A stretch of DNA of 64,000 nucleotides from NCBI RefSeq assembly GCF_030316605.1, contig NZ_CP127039.1, forward strand, positions 1,488,001-1,552,000. Reading direction: 5' to 3'. Below the pieces are notes generated by a model that did not search any database, was not told the DNA's origin, and saw only the letters and a program-made list of their open reading frames with translations. Numbering within the stretch: position 1 is the stretch's first letter; each line of letters begins with the position of its first letter. The translations under genes were made by a program, and so were the position numbers. This document shows, piece after piece, positions 42,656 through 53,095 of this stretch. Origin of the DNA: Spiroplasma ixodetis Y32 (GTDB lineage: Bacteria; Bacillota_I; Bacilli_A; Mycoplasmatales; VBWQ01).

Positions 42656-43077
42656 GGCATTGGTTAGATAAGTTTACTTTCTTGTCTTCAAATCTGTACA
42701 AATTGGTTTGGAGACATTTTTAATCGTAAAATCATTCTATCATTATTTCATCAGTTAATAAATTTTCTTAATGCTTCTGTGAAATGTTTAATGCTATTAA
42801 ACTTGTTACCAAACATAATTTTAAAATCTCTTTTGATTCAGCGATTTAAACATTCACTTACTTGGTTGCCTTTAAATCCTGATAAACTTTTTGAATGAAT
42901 TAAAGTTTTACTTTTATTAAAACTATTTGTAACTATTTTACTAGTATTACCTGAACCTAAATCAGACTGGATAAATGTTGCAAATATTTTATGTTCTTTA
43001 CGACTTGCCTTTGTTACTTGATTAAGAACATTTAAAATGGTTATTGCATTTTCACTTTTATTAATTTCGGACTTCTC
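42656..43077 (-). mobile_element. IS-D right half, arm 1 of mirror structure
   Basis: Right repeat GGCATTGGTTAG at 42656; carries the last 130 codons of the IS-D transposase and stops at AATTAATTTC against IS-A copy 9. The same half occurs inverted at 43944-44355. Confidence 0.85.
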
Positions 43078-43943
43078 CCCACATTTTTAAATGAAACATA
43101 GCATTACAGTTTCAAAAGTAGGTATCTTGTTGAATTTATATGCAGCTTCTTTGGCATATAAATGAACATGATGTTTTGCAACTTTGATATGTGTTTTAAA
43201 TGTTCTTCGTATATGTTTTCATACTGATTCAATTTGATTGGTATTTACGCCAATTTTTGAAACATAACCATCTTGATGGTTAACTGTTTTGTGATTAGGG
43301 AAAAGTGATTTGAAATCACGATATCCTTTTCAAGAATCAGTATGTACATCACACTTTGAAGAAATATGGTTTCTTGCAAACTGCAAAATATTTTTACTTT
43401 TTGCGTTTTTGATTACTTTCACAATTAAATTATTGGTTGTTTTTTCATAAATCCCAACAATTAATGTTTTATTTATCAAAGATATTCCTTGTTTTTTAAA
43501 ACCCATATGTGAAAGATACATTTCATCCATTTGCACTATGCCCTCAACAATAAATTGATGTTCTTGTTTGGCAATACGATTTCTGATTTCATGACCCATT
43601 CTTCAAGCAGTTTTCAAAGTCACACCCAATTCTTTTGCAAAATCAGTTGATGTAATTCCATGTTTGGTGTTTATTCATCTAAAGATGAGATAAAATCAAA
43701 ATCTCAAAGGTGTTTGTGACTTGTAAAAAATGGTGCCATGAAGAATACTAAATGTTTGATGACATTTCAAACATCTTATTCTTCTTAAATTAGAAGTATT
43801 CAAACTTGTTCAAGAACACATGATACATTTGTTTTTCTTCAAACTTGCTATATATTTTAAACAATCCTGTTCTGTTTGAAAAGCATTGTTGAACTCATTC
43901 AATTTCATTGTTTCCTCCACAAGTACATGTGGGGAGAAGTCCG
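43078..43943 (-). mobile_element. IS-A copy 9, short 866-bp form at centre of mirror structure
   Basis: Both ends are the CGGACTTCTCCCC repeat; the 75-bp right module is absent and the flanks are inverted repeats of each other (AATTAATTT before, AAATTAATA after). No direct duplication. It shares the AAAGATATTCC change (Arg to Ile) with copy 12. Confidence 0.85.
43087..43908 (-). CDS. IS1595-family DDE transposase (IS-A copy 9)
   Basis: Open 273-codon frame from ATG 43908. Changes: Arg to Ile in KKQGRS, Leu to Ile in KSKNLLQ, and a Val to Phe-type change in STDVAKE. DDE residues kept. Confidence 0.85.
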
Positions 43944-44355
43944 AAATTAATAAAAGTGAAAATGCAATAACCATTTTAAATGTTCTTAATCAAGTAACAA
44001 AGGCAAGTCGTAAAGAACATAAAATATTTGCAACATTTATCCAGTCTGATTTAGGTTCAGGTAATACTAGTAAAATAGTTACAAATAGTTTTAATAAAAG
44101 TAAAACTTTAATTCATTCAAAAAGTTTATCAGGATTTAAAGGCAACCAAGTAAGTGAATGTTTAAATCGCTGAATCAAAAGAGATTTTAAAATTATGTTT
44201 GGTAACAAGTTTAATAGCATTAAACATTTCACAGAAGCATTAAGAAAATTTATTAACTGATGAAATAATGATAGAATGATTTTACGATTAAAAATGTCTC
44301 CAAACCAATTTGTACAGATTTGAAGACAAGAAAGTAAACTTATCTAACCAATGCC
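43944..44355 (+). mobile_element. IS-D right half, arm 2 of mirror structure
   Basis: Same 3' half of IS-D as 42656-43077 but in plus orientation, from INKSENAITILNVLNQVTKA to the right repeat ending ACCAATGCC (44355). Only a few bases differ from arm 1. Confidence 0.85.
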
Positions 44356-45049
44356 GTTTTCATACTGATTCAATTTGATTGGTATTTACGCCAATTTTTG
44401 AAACATAACCATCTTGATGGTTAACTGTTTTGTGATTAGGGAAAAGTGATTTGAAATCACGATATCCTTTTCAAGAATCAGTATGTACATCACACTTTGA
44501 AGAAATATGGTTTCTTGCAAACTGCAAAAGATTTTTACTTTTTGCGTTTTTGATTACTTTCACAATTAAATTATTGGTTGTTTTTTCATAAATCCCAACA
44601 ATTAATGTTTTATTTATCAAAGATCTTCCTTGTTTTTTAAAACCCATATGTGAAAGATACATTTCATCCATTTGCACTATGCCCTCAACAATAAATTGAT
44701 GTTCTTGTTTGGCAATACGATTTCTGATTTCATGACCCATTCTTCAAGCAGTTTTCAAAGTCACACCCAATTCTTTTGCAACATCAGTTGATGTAATTCC
44801 ATGTTTGGTGTTTATTCATCTAAAGATGAGATAAAATCAAAATCTCAAAGGTGTTTGTGACTTGTAAAAAATGGTGCCATGAAGAATACTAAATGTTTGA
44901 TGACATTTCAAACATCTTATTCTTCTTAAATTAGAAGTATTCAAACTTGTTCAAGAACACATGATACATTTGTTTTTCTTCAAACTTGCTATATATTTTA
45001 AACAATCCTGTTCTGTTTGAAAAGCATTGTTGAACTCATTCAATTTCAT
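44356..45049 (-). pseudogene. IS1595-family transposase, C-terminally truncated (IS-A copy 10)
   Basis: ATG 45049; zinc ribbon and first two catalytic Asp are present, and the third acidic position (NQIESVW) is at the very end before the break. Lacks the last 42 residues. Confidence 0.82.
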
Positions 45050-45084
45050 TGTTTCCTCCACAAGTACATGTGGGGAGAAGTCCG
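44356..45084 (-). mobile_element. IS-A copy 10, right part missing
   Basis: Contains the left end (GAAGTCCG at 45077-45084) and transposase codons 1 to about 231; the 3' end is replaced by the IS-D end at 44355. Its left junction with the phage gene is identical to that of copy 3. Confidence 0.85.
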
Positions 45085-46726
45085 TTAAAAATTTAATATT
45101 TCAAGAAATAAATTTATTAAATCAATTTAAGTCATATGCAATTAGTATTAATGAACCATTAACTGAAAATAATATTGATAATTTATATATCATTAATAAT
45201 TATTCGCAACCTTATCAAAATCCAAAAACAAGAAGTACTAAAAGTATTACTATTATTAAAATTAAAGATTTTAAAACAAGAGATGGTTATCCAATAATTA
45301 TTAAATTACAAAAACCATTAGATAAAGATATCAAAGTTATTGGTTTAAAAATTAAATCCCCTAGAAGCATGATTTTTGGCAATATAAAGGTACTTGGTGA
45401 AGTTGACAATATGGAAAGAAGGTATACCCAAAGTTATTTGTTAAATATAAGATATCATTTCCGCTGTTATCAATGCCTATTGAAACTCAACCAAAAGTTA
45501 GGATTCTACAACAATGATTTAACGAACAAATCTTACCATGAAATTTAGCAAAACAATTTATAGGACAAGAAAAATCAGTTTTAGATTTAATTGCTATTGG
45601 TGGTGGTAGAGAAACAAGAAAAGAAATTATTAATAATGCAAGAGTAACTAGTGCTTGATTAGGTTATTTTTTAAGTACTCTTGATTTTCGTGAATGACCA
45701 TTACCGGAAGAAAAAGAACTTAAAGATAAAGAAGTATGAAAAATTCATGATGTCCTAGGAAAAGAATATGTAAGTATTGCTACAAATGATAAATTTAAAG
45801 ATGTTGAACTAGAAATAAAAGATAAACCACCTATTGATAGTTTACAAAAAGTATTATTAGATATGCTAACTTATACATATAACTATAATAGAAATTTTGA
45901 TGGTTTTAAACCAGATAATTTAGGTAATAAAATAGCAGAATTACGTGCAAAATTTGAGGGACAAAAACCTGATGATGTTATTACTAATTTATTTAAACAA
46001 TGAAAATTAGATTATCCAAATTATATTAATTTAGAGCAAGTAAAAACATTTAAACAACTAATTATTATGTTATCAAATAATATTTATTCAAACATGTCAA
46101 TCAATAAAGGTTTAAATGATGACAATAAAATATTATTACCTTATTATTTTGAATTAAAGTCAAATCCAATACATCCTACTAAGGATGATATTTGACAATT
46201 TAAAGATGCAAAAGTAATATTAAAGTCTGAATATTTTGATTTTACAGATATTAGTAATATAAAATTAAAAAATAATGATATTAGTCAAAATAAGTTATTT
46301 AAGTTAGATGATAATCAATTTAATTGATTATCTATTACAAATGAATTAGAAAGTAATAGCATACCATTATTAATTCCTGCTGATTGAACATTAGGAAACG
46401 GTGAATATGGAAAATATTTCACAAAAACAATTATTGAAAAAAATAAAATTGAAAATGCTTTAAATTTATATGGTTCGAATAAATCTCAATTATTTTCAAA
46501 ATTAGAATTTTATAAAGAAATTTCACAAGTAGATAATAATAGTGAATTTGAATTACAAACAGAAAACCCAATTAATAATTTAAATCGGGTTGAAATTAGT
46601 GGTATATTTGGTTCTGGGAATTATAATTTAATTTTAATAACTGATAAAAAGGAAATAAATTTAACTAATATTAATTTATTTGATAAATATAATGAGAATA
46701 TTTCTTATATAAATTTAGAAATTTAA
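45085..46726 (+). pseudogene. prophage virion-like protein, copy 2, with C-terminus
   Basis: Starts at the IS-A junction with the same segment as copy 1 (NLIFQEINLLNQFK). The frame shifts near 45413 (ATGGAAAGAAGG), at the same place as in copy 1. From there VYPKLFVKYKISFPLLSMPI runs open with TGA as Trp to TAA 46724-46726, ending with INLFDKYNENISYINLEI. It differs from copy 1 throughout, most of all around 45640-45790 where a variable stretch replaces the other. The N-terminal 130 residues of copy 1 are missing. No domain recognised. Confidence 0.65.
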
Positions 46727-47155
46727 TTACATTTTTGGTGAATTAGGAGGTGCAGTATATCCATTATTTTTAACATTAATTTCTGGTAATTCAAAATTAT
46801 TACTAACTTCTTGATATGAAGGCAAGTCATCTTGTTTTAAAACTTCTTCATATGTTGGGGGTGCGTCATTATAAACTACTCACATTGGCATTATTTCTTT
46901 TTCTATCACCTGTGATATTCTTTGTATCATAATTAATAATTTATGTAATTGTTCTGAATTTAATCCTTGTAATGATATTTTTTGCAACAATTCTGAACTT
47001 CTTTTAGTATTTTGTATTATACGCTGCATTTGAGATTCAAATGGAATATTTAATAAATTTATTTCATAAATTAATTGTGATAATTTTATTCTTTCAATTA
47101 ATATTTCGTTTTTTATATCATTATTAATTGATTGATAATTTTGATTATTAGACAT
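46727..47155 (-). CDS. helical protein with PPxY motif, phage-linked
   Basis: 142 residues in code 4, ATG 47155. Residues 1-90 form a helical, coiled-coil-like domain (NDIKNEILIERIKLSQLIYE, QNTKRSSELLQKISLQGLNS). Then comes MPMWVVYND, followed by a flexible Pro-rich tail with APPTYEEVL, LPSYQEV and APPNSP. PPxY/LPxY motifs in a disordered tail are typical ligands of eukaryotic WW domains. It converges with the virion-like gene, stop to stop. No signal peptide is seen. No family recognised; a phage moron or effector-type protein is possible. Confidence 0.6.
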
Positions 47156-47271
47156 TTTTTTATCTTCCTTTTCTTTTTAACATTTAATTTAGTAAAATAA
47201 TTTATCATTTTTATTAACTTTTATTTATTAAAATATCCATCAGGATATATACCATTTCATTTGGTATCTCC

Positions 47272-47513
47272 TTAGTTTTTTGGTTTAATTCCAAAATATA
47301 AATCTATTTTATGACTATCATCTCTTGGATGCTCTCATATAGTTGCCCCCCCCCAAAAAGTAACTGTGTAGTCTCAATTTAAAAATGAATTATACCCATT
47401 AGTTTTATTTTGTGCTATTAAACCAATTATTAAACCAGTTACTCCGCTTACAGCACCAGTTAATGCTAATGCTAATGTGATTTTACTTAAATTTGTTTTT
47501 ATTCATGTTTCAT
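47272..47513 (-). pseudogene. small exported-type protein with G9 tract, frame broken at start
   Basis: From ATG 47513 one missing A (AAA instead of AAAA in codons 2-3) breaks the frame; corrected it reads MKTWIKTNLSKITLALALTG then AVSGVTGLIIGLIAQNKTNG, a signal or anchor segment, then a short ectodomain with FWGGATIWEHPRDD ending at TAA 47272. The WGG part is encoded by nine G in a row (47346-47354, C on the plus strand). Ribosome site AAAGGAG. It resembles small phage membrane proteins, with no named family. Confidence 0.5.
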
Positions 47514-47769
47514 AATAAATTTCTCCTTTTGATTTTTTCTTAATTTTTCACAAGTTTTTAATCATTTTGGTAATAATTTATCTTCTAAATTAATTAAATG
47601 ATTTTAACAAAGAAAAAGACTAAATGTTGTTGACTTTAATTCTAATAATATAATATTACTTCATTTGTTATTACAATTTTTACTTTGACAAACAACATTC
47701 ATTTTGCAAAATCTTTTTTAAAGATTTCAAATTATTTACAACTTTTAATGATTTATCTTTATTCATCAT
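47499..47769 (-). pseudogene. small Cys-rich protein, decayed
   Basis: ATG 47769 (MMNKDKSLKVVNNLKSLKKI then LQNECCLSK) stops early; in the next frame KNCNNKWSNIILLELKSTTF continues, has one TAA, then NHLINLEDKLLPKWLKTCEK to TAA 47499, overlapping the next gene. The CC...C pattern suggests a zinc-binding small protein such as those of phage regulatory regions. It needs one frameshift and one stop repair. Confidence 0.45.
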
Positions 47770-47852
47770 AACTTACTCCCAATTTTTTAAAATTTTATTG
47801 TTTAATTGTAACCATTTTTTGATATTTTTGCAAATATTCTTTTAAATCCAAA

Positions 47853-48332
47853 TGTAGATTAGACACACTTTTTGGACTAATAAAAGTTTTTATAACTTTA
47901 TATTATTAGTTGAGGTGTAGTTTAAAATGAAATATTTAATTAATAGTGCTGATTTTACTAAATTTGATTATAAATTTAACAAGTTTGTAGAAAAGTATAA
48001 AAATGATAAAAATATTAATAAAGTTAATATTTATTATCGTAAATTTAGAAAATTTTGTTTTATTTTTAAAAATAAAAATTCTAGTAAAGAAATAATTTCT
48101 CAATTACATATGCCAAAGCAAACTTTTTATTATTGAGCTAAACGTTTTTATGATATTTTCTACAAAAATAAACCTTTTGAAGAATTATTATTTAAATCAA
48201 CAAAACCTAAAAATATTAAATATTTGTATAATTTGGAATTATCAGAAAAATTTATAAATTATTTTGTTCAGTATAAAGAAGAGTTTGGTATAGGTGCTTT
48301 TCAATTTTGTTATTTAATAAGAAATATTGATG
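47853..48332 (+). mobile_element. IS-C left-half fragment
   Basis: Left repeat at 47853, ATG 47927 and the first 135 codons of the transposase, ending after RNIDV where a second IS-C begins in opposite orientation. Confidence 0.82.
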
Positions 48333-49372
48333 TGTAAGGTAGTACAGACATTTTGGACTATTTTCCATCTAATAAAAGTTTATCAAAATAATCCATAGTA
48401 GTCATTAACCCTAATGATTTATGTGGTTTAGAATTGTTATAATATTCTTGAAAAGAATTAACTAATTTTTGAAATAAACTAAAATCACTATTTAAATATG
48501 GTTTTATTTCAAATAAATTACTTCAATTTCTATGAAATCTTTCAATCTTACCATTACTCTGTGGTGATCTAAACGGTGTAGTTTCATGAACTATACCTTT
48601 TTTATTACAAAAATTTGTAAATCAACGATTCCTTTGTGGTTTTCCACAAGATGTATTAACATATTGACTACCATTATCAGTTCTAATTCTTTTAATTTTA
48701 ATTCCCAATTTTTCATAAAAATTTAAAGCATTTTTAGTAGCATTTACAATATCTCTGGTTTGTGCTTGTTCAGATGGATAACAATAAGTAATTCGAGTTT
48801 TTTCATCAATAAAATCAATAATATATCATCTTTTACTTCCTGTTATATAATCTGATACTACTTTAATATCAGTCTGCAATAATCCAGTTTCTTTTACTTC
48901 ATATCTCAAATGTTTTTTCTTAATAGTTTTTTGTGAATAAAAACCAAAACGTTTTAATCAACGATATATAGTTTTAACCGAAGGTTTTGGCAAAAAATTA
49001 AACCTAATATCATCAATATGTCTTATTAAATAACAAAATTGAAAAGCACCTATACCAAACTCTTCTTTATACTGAACAAAATAATTTATAAATTTTTCTG
49101 ATAATTCCAAATTATACAAATATTTAATATTTTTAGGTTTTGTTGATTTAAATAATAATTCTTCAAAGGGTTTATTTTTGTAGAAAATATCATAAAAACG
49201 TTTAGCTCAATAATAAAAAGTTTGCTTTGGCATATGTAATTGAGAAATTATTTATTTACAAGAATTTTTATTTTTAAAAATAAAACAAAATTTTCTAAAT
49301 TTACGATAATAAATATTAACTTTATTAATATTTTTATCATTTTTATACTTTTCTACAAACTTGTTAAATTTA

Positions 49373-50315
49373 GGCTTTTCTCCCTTTATGTACTATTTTT
49401 AAATTTTATCACATAAATGCTGAGAAAAGCCTCTATCTACGGACTTCTCCACACATTTTTAAATGAAACATAGCATTACAGTTTCAAAAGTAGGTATCTT
49501 GTTGAATTTATATGCAGCTTCTTTGGCATATAAATGAACATGATGTTTTGCAACTTTGATATGTGTTTTAAATGTTCTTCGTATATGTTTTCATACTGAT
49601 TCAATTTGATTGGTATTTACGCCAATTTTTGAAACATAACCATCTTGATGGTTAACTGTTTTGTGATTAGGGAAAAGTGATTTGAAATCACGATATCCTT
49701 TTCAAGAATCAGTATGTATATCACACTTTGAAGAAATATGGTTTCTTGCAAACTGCAAAAGATTTTTACTTTTTGCGTTTTTGATTACTTTCACAATTAA
49801 ATTATTGGTTGTTTTTTCATAAATCCCAACAATTAATGTTTTATTTATCAAAGATCTTCCTTGTTTTTTAAAACCCATATGTGAAAGATACATTTCATCC
49901 ATTTGCACTATGCCCTCAACAATAAATTGATGTTCTTGTTTGGCAATACGATTTCTGATTTCATGACCCATTCTTCAAGCAGTTTTCAAAGTCACACCCA
50001 ATTCTTTTGCAACATCAGTTGATGTAATTCCATGTTTGGTGTTTATTCATCTAAAGATGAGATAAAATCAAAATCTCAAAGGTGTTTGTGACTTGTAAAA
50101 AATGGTGCCATGAAGAATACTAAATGTTTGATGACATTTCAAACATCTTATTCTTCTTAAATTAGAAGTATTCAAACTTGTTCAAGAACACATGATACAT
50201 TTGTTTTTCTTCAAACTTGCTATATATTTTAAACAATCCTGTTCTGTTTGAAAAGCATTGTTGAACTCATTCAATTTCATTGTTTCCTCCACAAGTACAT
50301 GTGGGGAGAAGTCCG
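49373..50315 (-). mobile_element. IS-A copy 11, 943 bp, inside IS-C
   Basis: TAAATTTA before (49365-49372) and TTAATTTA after (50316-50323): an 8-bp duplication with one changed base. Two extra bases (CCTCTATC) between the right module and the inner repeat; inner repeat has CTCCACAC. Confidence 0.87.
49459..50280 (-). CDS. IS1595-family DDE transposase (IS-A copy 11)
   Basis: Intact 273 residues; Val to Ile two residues before the second catalytic Asp (DIHTDS). Catalytic residues kept. Confidence 0.87.
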
Positions 50316-50570
50316 TTAATTTATAATCAAATTTAGTAAAATCAGCACTATTAATTAAATATTTCATTTTAAACTACACCTCAACTAATAATATAAAGTT
50401 ATAAAAACTTTTATTAGTCCAAAAAGTGTGTCTAATCTACAAAAAATAACCAAAATTAATATTTCCCCACAATCTTAAATATTAATGTATAATTTAAAAA
50501 TACTTACATTAGTGTAAGTTATAGATATCAGTTTATTTCATTTCATTATTTAGGTAAGCACCTAATTATA

Positions 50571-50600
50571 AAAAGTTACCTTAATTGGTAACTTTTTTTA
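50571..50600 (-). terminator. bidirectional hairpin terminator
   Basis: AAAAAGTTACC pairs with GGTAACTTTTT around TTAATT, with T-tracts on both strands; directly follows the stop codon (50601) of the plectrovirus coiled-coil gene. Confidence 0.75.
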
Positions 50601-50845
50601 TTACAAAGTAAATTGCTTATGTCCACTTGTTGAGGCTTGTTGATGTTCTTCTTTCTTTATAATATCAACTAATTGTTGCATTAGATTTTGCTTTAAATTA
50701 CATGCATCATCTATTTCCTGTTCACAAAATTCTATTTCAGTCCATTTACTACATGCTTCTTCTAATAAATAATATTTTCTTCAATTATCTTGGATTGTAT
50801 CAGATTGTTTTTCCAATAATTCTGCTTGTTCAGTTAAATTATTAA

Positions 50846-51786
50846 GGCTTTTCTCCCTTTATGTACTATTTTTAAATTTTATCACATAAATGCTGAGAAA
50901 AGCCTATCTACAGACTTCTCCCCACATTTTTAAATGAAACATAGCATTACAGTTTCAAAAGTAGGTATCTTGTTGAATTTATATGCAGCTTCTTTGGCAT
51001 ATAAATGAACATGATGTTTTGCAACTTTGATATGTGTTTTAAATGTTCTTCGTATATGTTTTCATACTGATTCAATTTGGTTGGTATTTACGCCAATTTT
51101 TGAAACATAACCATCTTGATGGTTAACTGTTTTGTGATTAGGGAAAAGTGATTTGAAATCACGATATCCTTTTAAAGAATCAGTATGTACATCACACTTT
51201 GAAGAAATATGGTTTCTTGCAAACTGCAAAAGATTTTTACTTTTTGCGTTTTTGATTACTTTCACAATTAAATTATTGGTTGTTTTTTCATAAATCCCAA
51301 CAATTAATGTTTTATTTATCAAAGATATTCCTTGTTTTTTAAAACCCATATGTGAAAGATACATTTCATCCATTTGCACTATGCCCTCAACAATAAATTG
51401 ATGTTCTTGTTTGGCAATACGATTTCTGATTTCATGACCCATTCTTCAAGCAGTTTTCAAAGTCACACCCAATTCTTTTGCAACATCAGTTGATGTAATT
51501 CCATGTTTGGTGTTTATTCATCTAAAGATGAGATAAAATCAAAATCTCAAAGGTGTTTGTGACTTGTAAAAAATGGTGCCATGAAGAATACTAAATGTTT
51601 GATCACATTTCAAACATCTTATTCTTCTTAAATTAGAAGTATTCAAACTTGTTCAAGAACACATGATACATTTGTTTTTCTTCAAACTTGCTATATATTT
51701 TAAACAATCCTGTTCTGTTTGAAAAGCATTGTTGAACTCATTCAATTTCATTGTTTCCTCCACAAGTACATGTGGGGAGAAGCCCG
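50846..51786 (-). mobile_element. IS-A copy 12, 941 bp
   Basis: Perfect duplication ATTATTAA at 50838-50845 and 51787-51794. Terminal repeats are mutated (ACAGACTTC and AGCCCG instead of ACGGACTTC and AGTCCG). Confidence 0.9.
50930..51751 (-). CDS. IS1595-family transposase (IS-A copy 12), Trp-to-Leu beside active site
   Basis: Open 273 codons. The TGA Trp after the second catalytic Asp (TDSWKGY) is TTA (Leu), at a position that is aromatic in all other copies here, so activity is doubtful. Shares Arg to Ile (KKQGIS) with copy 9. Confidence 0.85.
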
Positions 51787-51952
51787 ATTATTAATTAATT
51801 CTTCTCTATTTTTTATATATTTATCTGTTTCTTTTATTTTTTCTTCTAGTTTTTCTATGATAATCATCATTATTTTCTTCCTTTCATAATAAAAACCCGT
51901 TTATTTTAAAATAAAATAAAGGGTTTTAAATTTATATTAAGTTCAAGTATAT

Positions 51953-52048
51953 AGGGGCTTTGCCCCTAGTTGCTTCGCAACTCACCCCAATGGCGTAAAA
52001 GCCACGGCCAACCAACCAAGGTTCTGGTTGGCTCCGACCAATAATATA
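51953..52048. repeat. plectrovirus hairpin cluster P2
   Basis: AGGGGC-TTT-GCCCCT (51953-51967), GTTGC-TTC-GCAAC (51969-51981), GGC-GTAAAA-GCC, and CCAACC pairing with GGTTGG around AAGGTTCT, within an extended GGCCAACC/GGTTGGCTCC stem. Same order as P1 and P3. It lies between the ATPase-tail gene and the coiled-coil gene. Confidence 0.75.
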
Positions 52049-52051
52049 GGT

Positions 52052-52463
52052 TTACTCTATTTTAACATCTTTCTTATTTTTCCTAGAATATTTATTTCTA
52101 TAATAACAAGCACGGCATACAGTATTTTCAGTTTCTTTCTTTTCAGTTTGTAATATATTATCCAACTTATCTAATCCTACTGCTCTAATATCATCAACAG
52201 TAAAATCTAATGCTTGTGACTTTTCATAGTCTTTAACACTACTTAATTCACTCTTTAACGAATGAATATAATTTAAAGCACGACTATTATATCTTTGTAA
52301 ATAAGACCTCGGAAATCATAAACTAAAAGTCATAGTTTCACCACTATAACTAGGTGGTAATCCACCACGTTTAATTATTTTCTTAGTTTGTCTTTTAGAT
52401 AAGACAACTTTATTATAGTCATCAACATTAGTATAAATATTTAGTTTAAACTTAACTAAAAAT
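52052..52463 (-). pseudogene. plectrovirus ATPase C-terminus fused to downstream protein
   Basis: Frame open from the IS-B border to TAA 52052. It starts with the end of the Zot-like ATPase (KLNIYTNVDDYNKVVLSKRQ) and continues without a stop into the next protein (GGLPPSYSGETMTFSLWFPR, RAVGLDKLDNILQTEKKE) and a Cys-containing end (NTVCRACYYRNKYSRKNKK). In the 12-13 kb copy these are two overlapping genes in different frames. The 5' part with the P-loop is missing. Confidence 0.65.
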
Positions 52464-52540
52464 TGGATGGGTTACACTTTATTGGACACTAATTACGTAG
52501 ACAAGTGAACAAATTAGTGAAAAGAAAGGAAATTATAATT

Positions 52541-52822
52541 ATGACCAATATTAACTCATATACCGACGAATTTAAAAAGCAAATAGTAGCTTTATATCAA
52601 AGTGGTAAATCAATATCTTACCTTGTTAAAGAGTATAATGTTACAAGAGCAGTTACTACTTATAAATGAATTAAGCAATTTACTAATTCAGGTAGTTTTA
52701 AAATTAAAAATAATCTTTCTGATTTAGAAAAACAATTAATTCAAGCAAATAAAGAATTAAAACAGTTACGAATGGAAAATGATATTTTAAAGCAAGCAGC
52801 ACTAATAATAGGCAGAAAATAG
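52541..52822 (+). CDS. IS3-family (IS150-like) OrfA
   Basis: 93 residues, ribosome site AAAGGAAA before ATG 52541; the only uninterrupted orfA here. HTH (VALYQSGKSISYLVKEYNVT), Trp from TGA (TYKWIKQF), then a leucine-zipper-like coiled coil for multimerisation (LEKQLIQANKELKQLRMEND). The end GGCAGAAAATAG contains the A4 stretch where ribosomes could slip -1 to make the OrfAB fusion. Confidence 0.85.
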
Positions 52823-53095
52823 AAATTATTGTTAAAAATAAATCTAAATATAAAATTCGCACAATGTGTCGTTTTTTAAAACTCTCTAAATCAACATATT
52901 ATTTTAATTTAAAGAAAAAAAATCAAAATAATATTTATGAACAAGCTGTTATTAGTGCTTTTAAAAAAAATAAAGAAGTTTATGGAACAAGAAGATTAAA
53001 AGTCATACTAGCAAACCAAGAAATTTATTTATCACGCAGAAAAATTAAAGAAATTATGAATAAGCATAATTTAATATCAAAATACACTAAATTAT

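Larger units (their letters stand above)
48358..50367 (-). pseudogene. IS481-like transposase interrupted by IS-A
   Basis: ATG 50367 to TAG 48358 with an IS-A copy after the first 17 codons (MKYLINSADFTKFDYK). A TTTATTTAC change also introduces TAA at the CKEIISQ segment, so it is doubly inactivated. Confidence 0.78.
48333..50441 (-). mobile_element. IS-C copy split by IS-A copy 11
   Basis: Right end TGTAAGG at 48333 and left end TCTACA at 50441. IS-A lies at 49373-50315 within the 5' part of the gene. Confidence 0.85.
50601..51870 (-). pseudogene. plectrovirus coiled-coil protein interrupted by IS-A
   Basis: ATG 51870 with AAGGAAG (MMIIIEKLEEKIKETDKYIK) up to IS-A copy 12 at 51786; resumes in frame at 50845 (LTEQAELLEKQSDTIQDNWR) to TAA 50601. 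About 123 residues when joined, almost entirely heptad-like, Gln/Ser-rich at the end (QQASTSGHKQFTL). It is downstream of the hairpin cluster P2. The upstream ribosome site is nearly identical to that of 12421-12651, so the two occupy the same slot. Function unknown. Confidence 0.65.

Noticed and set aside
50182..50367. ORF with IS-C start and IS-A interior
   Set aside because: Created by the IS-A insertion; the second half is antisense-frame fusion into the IS-A 5' region and not a gene.
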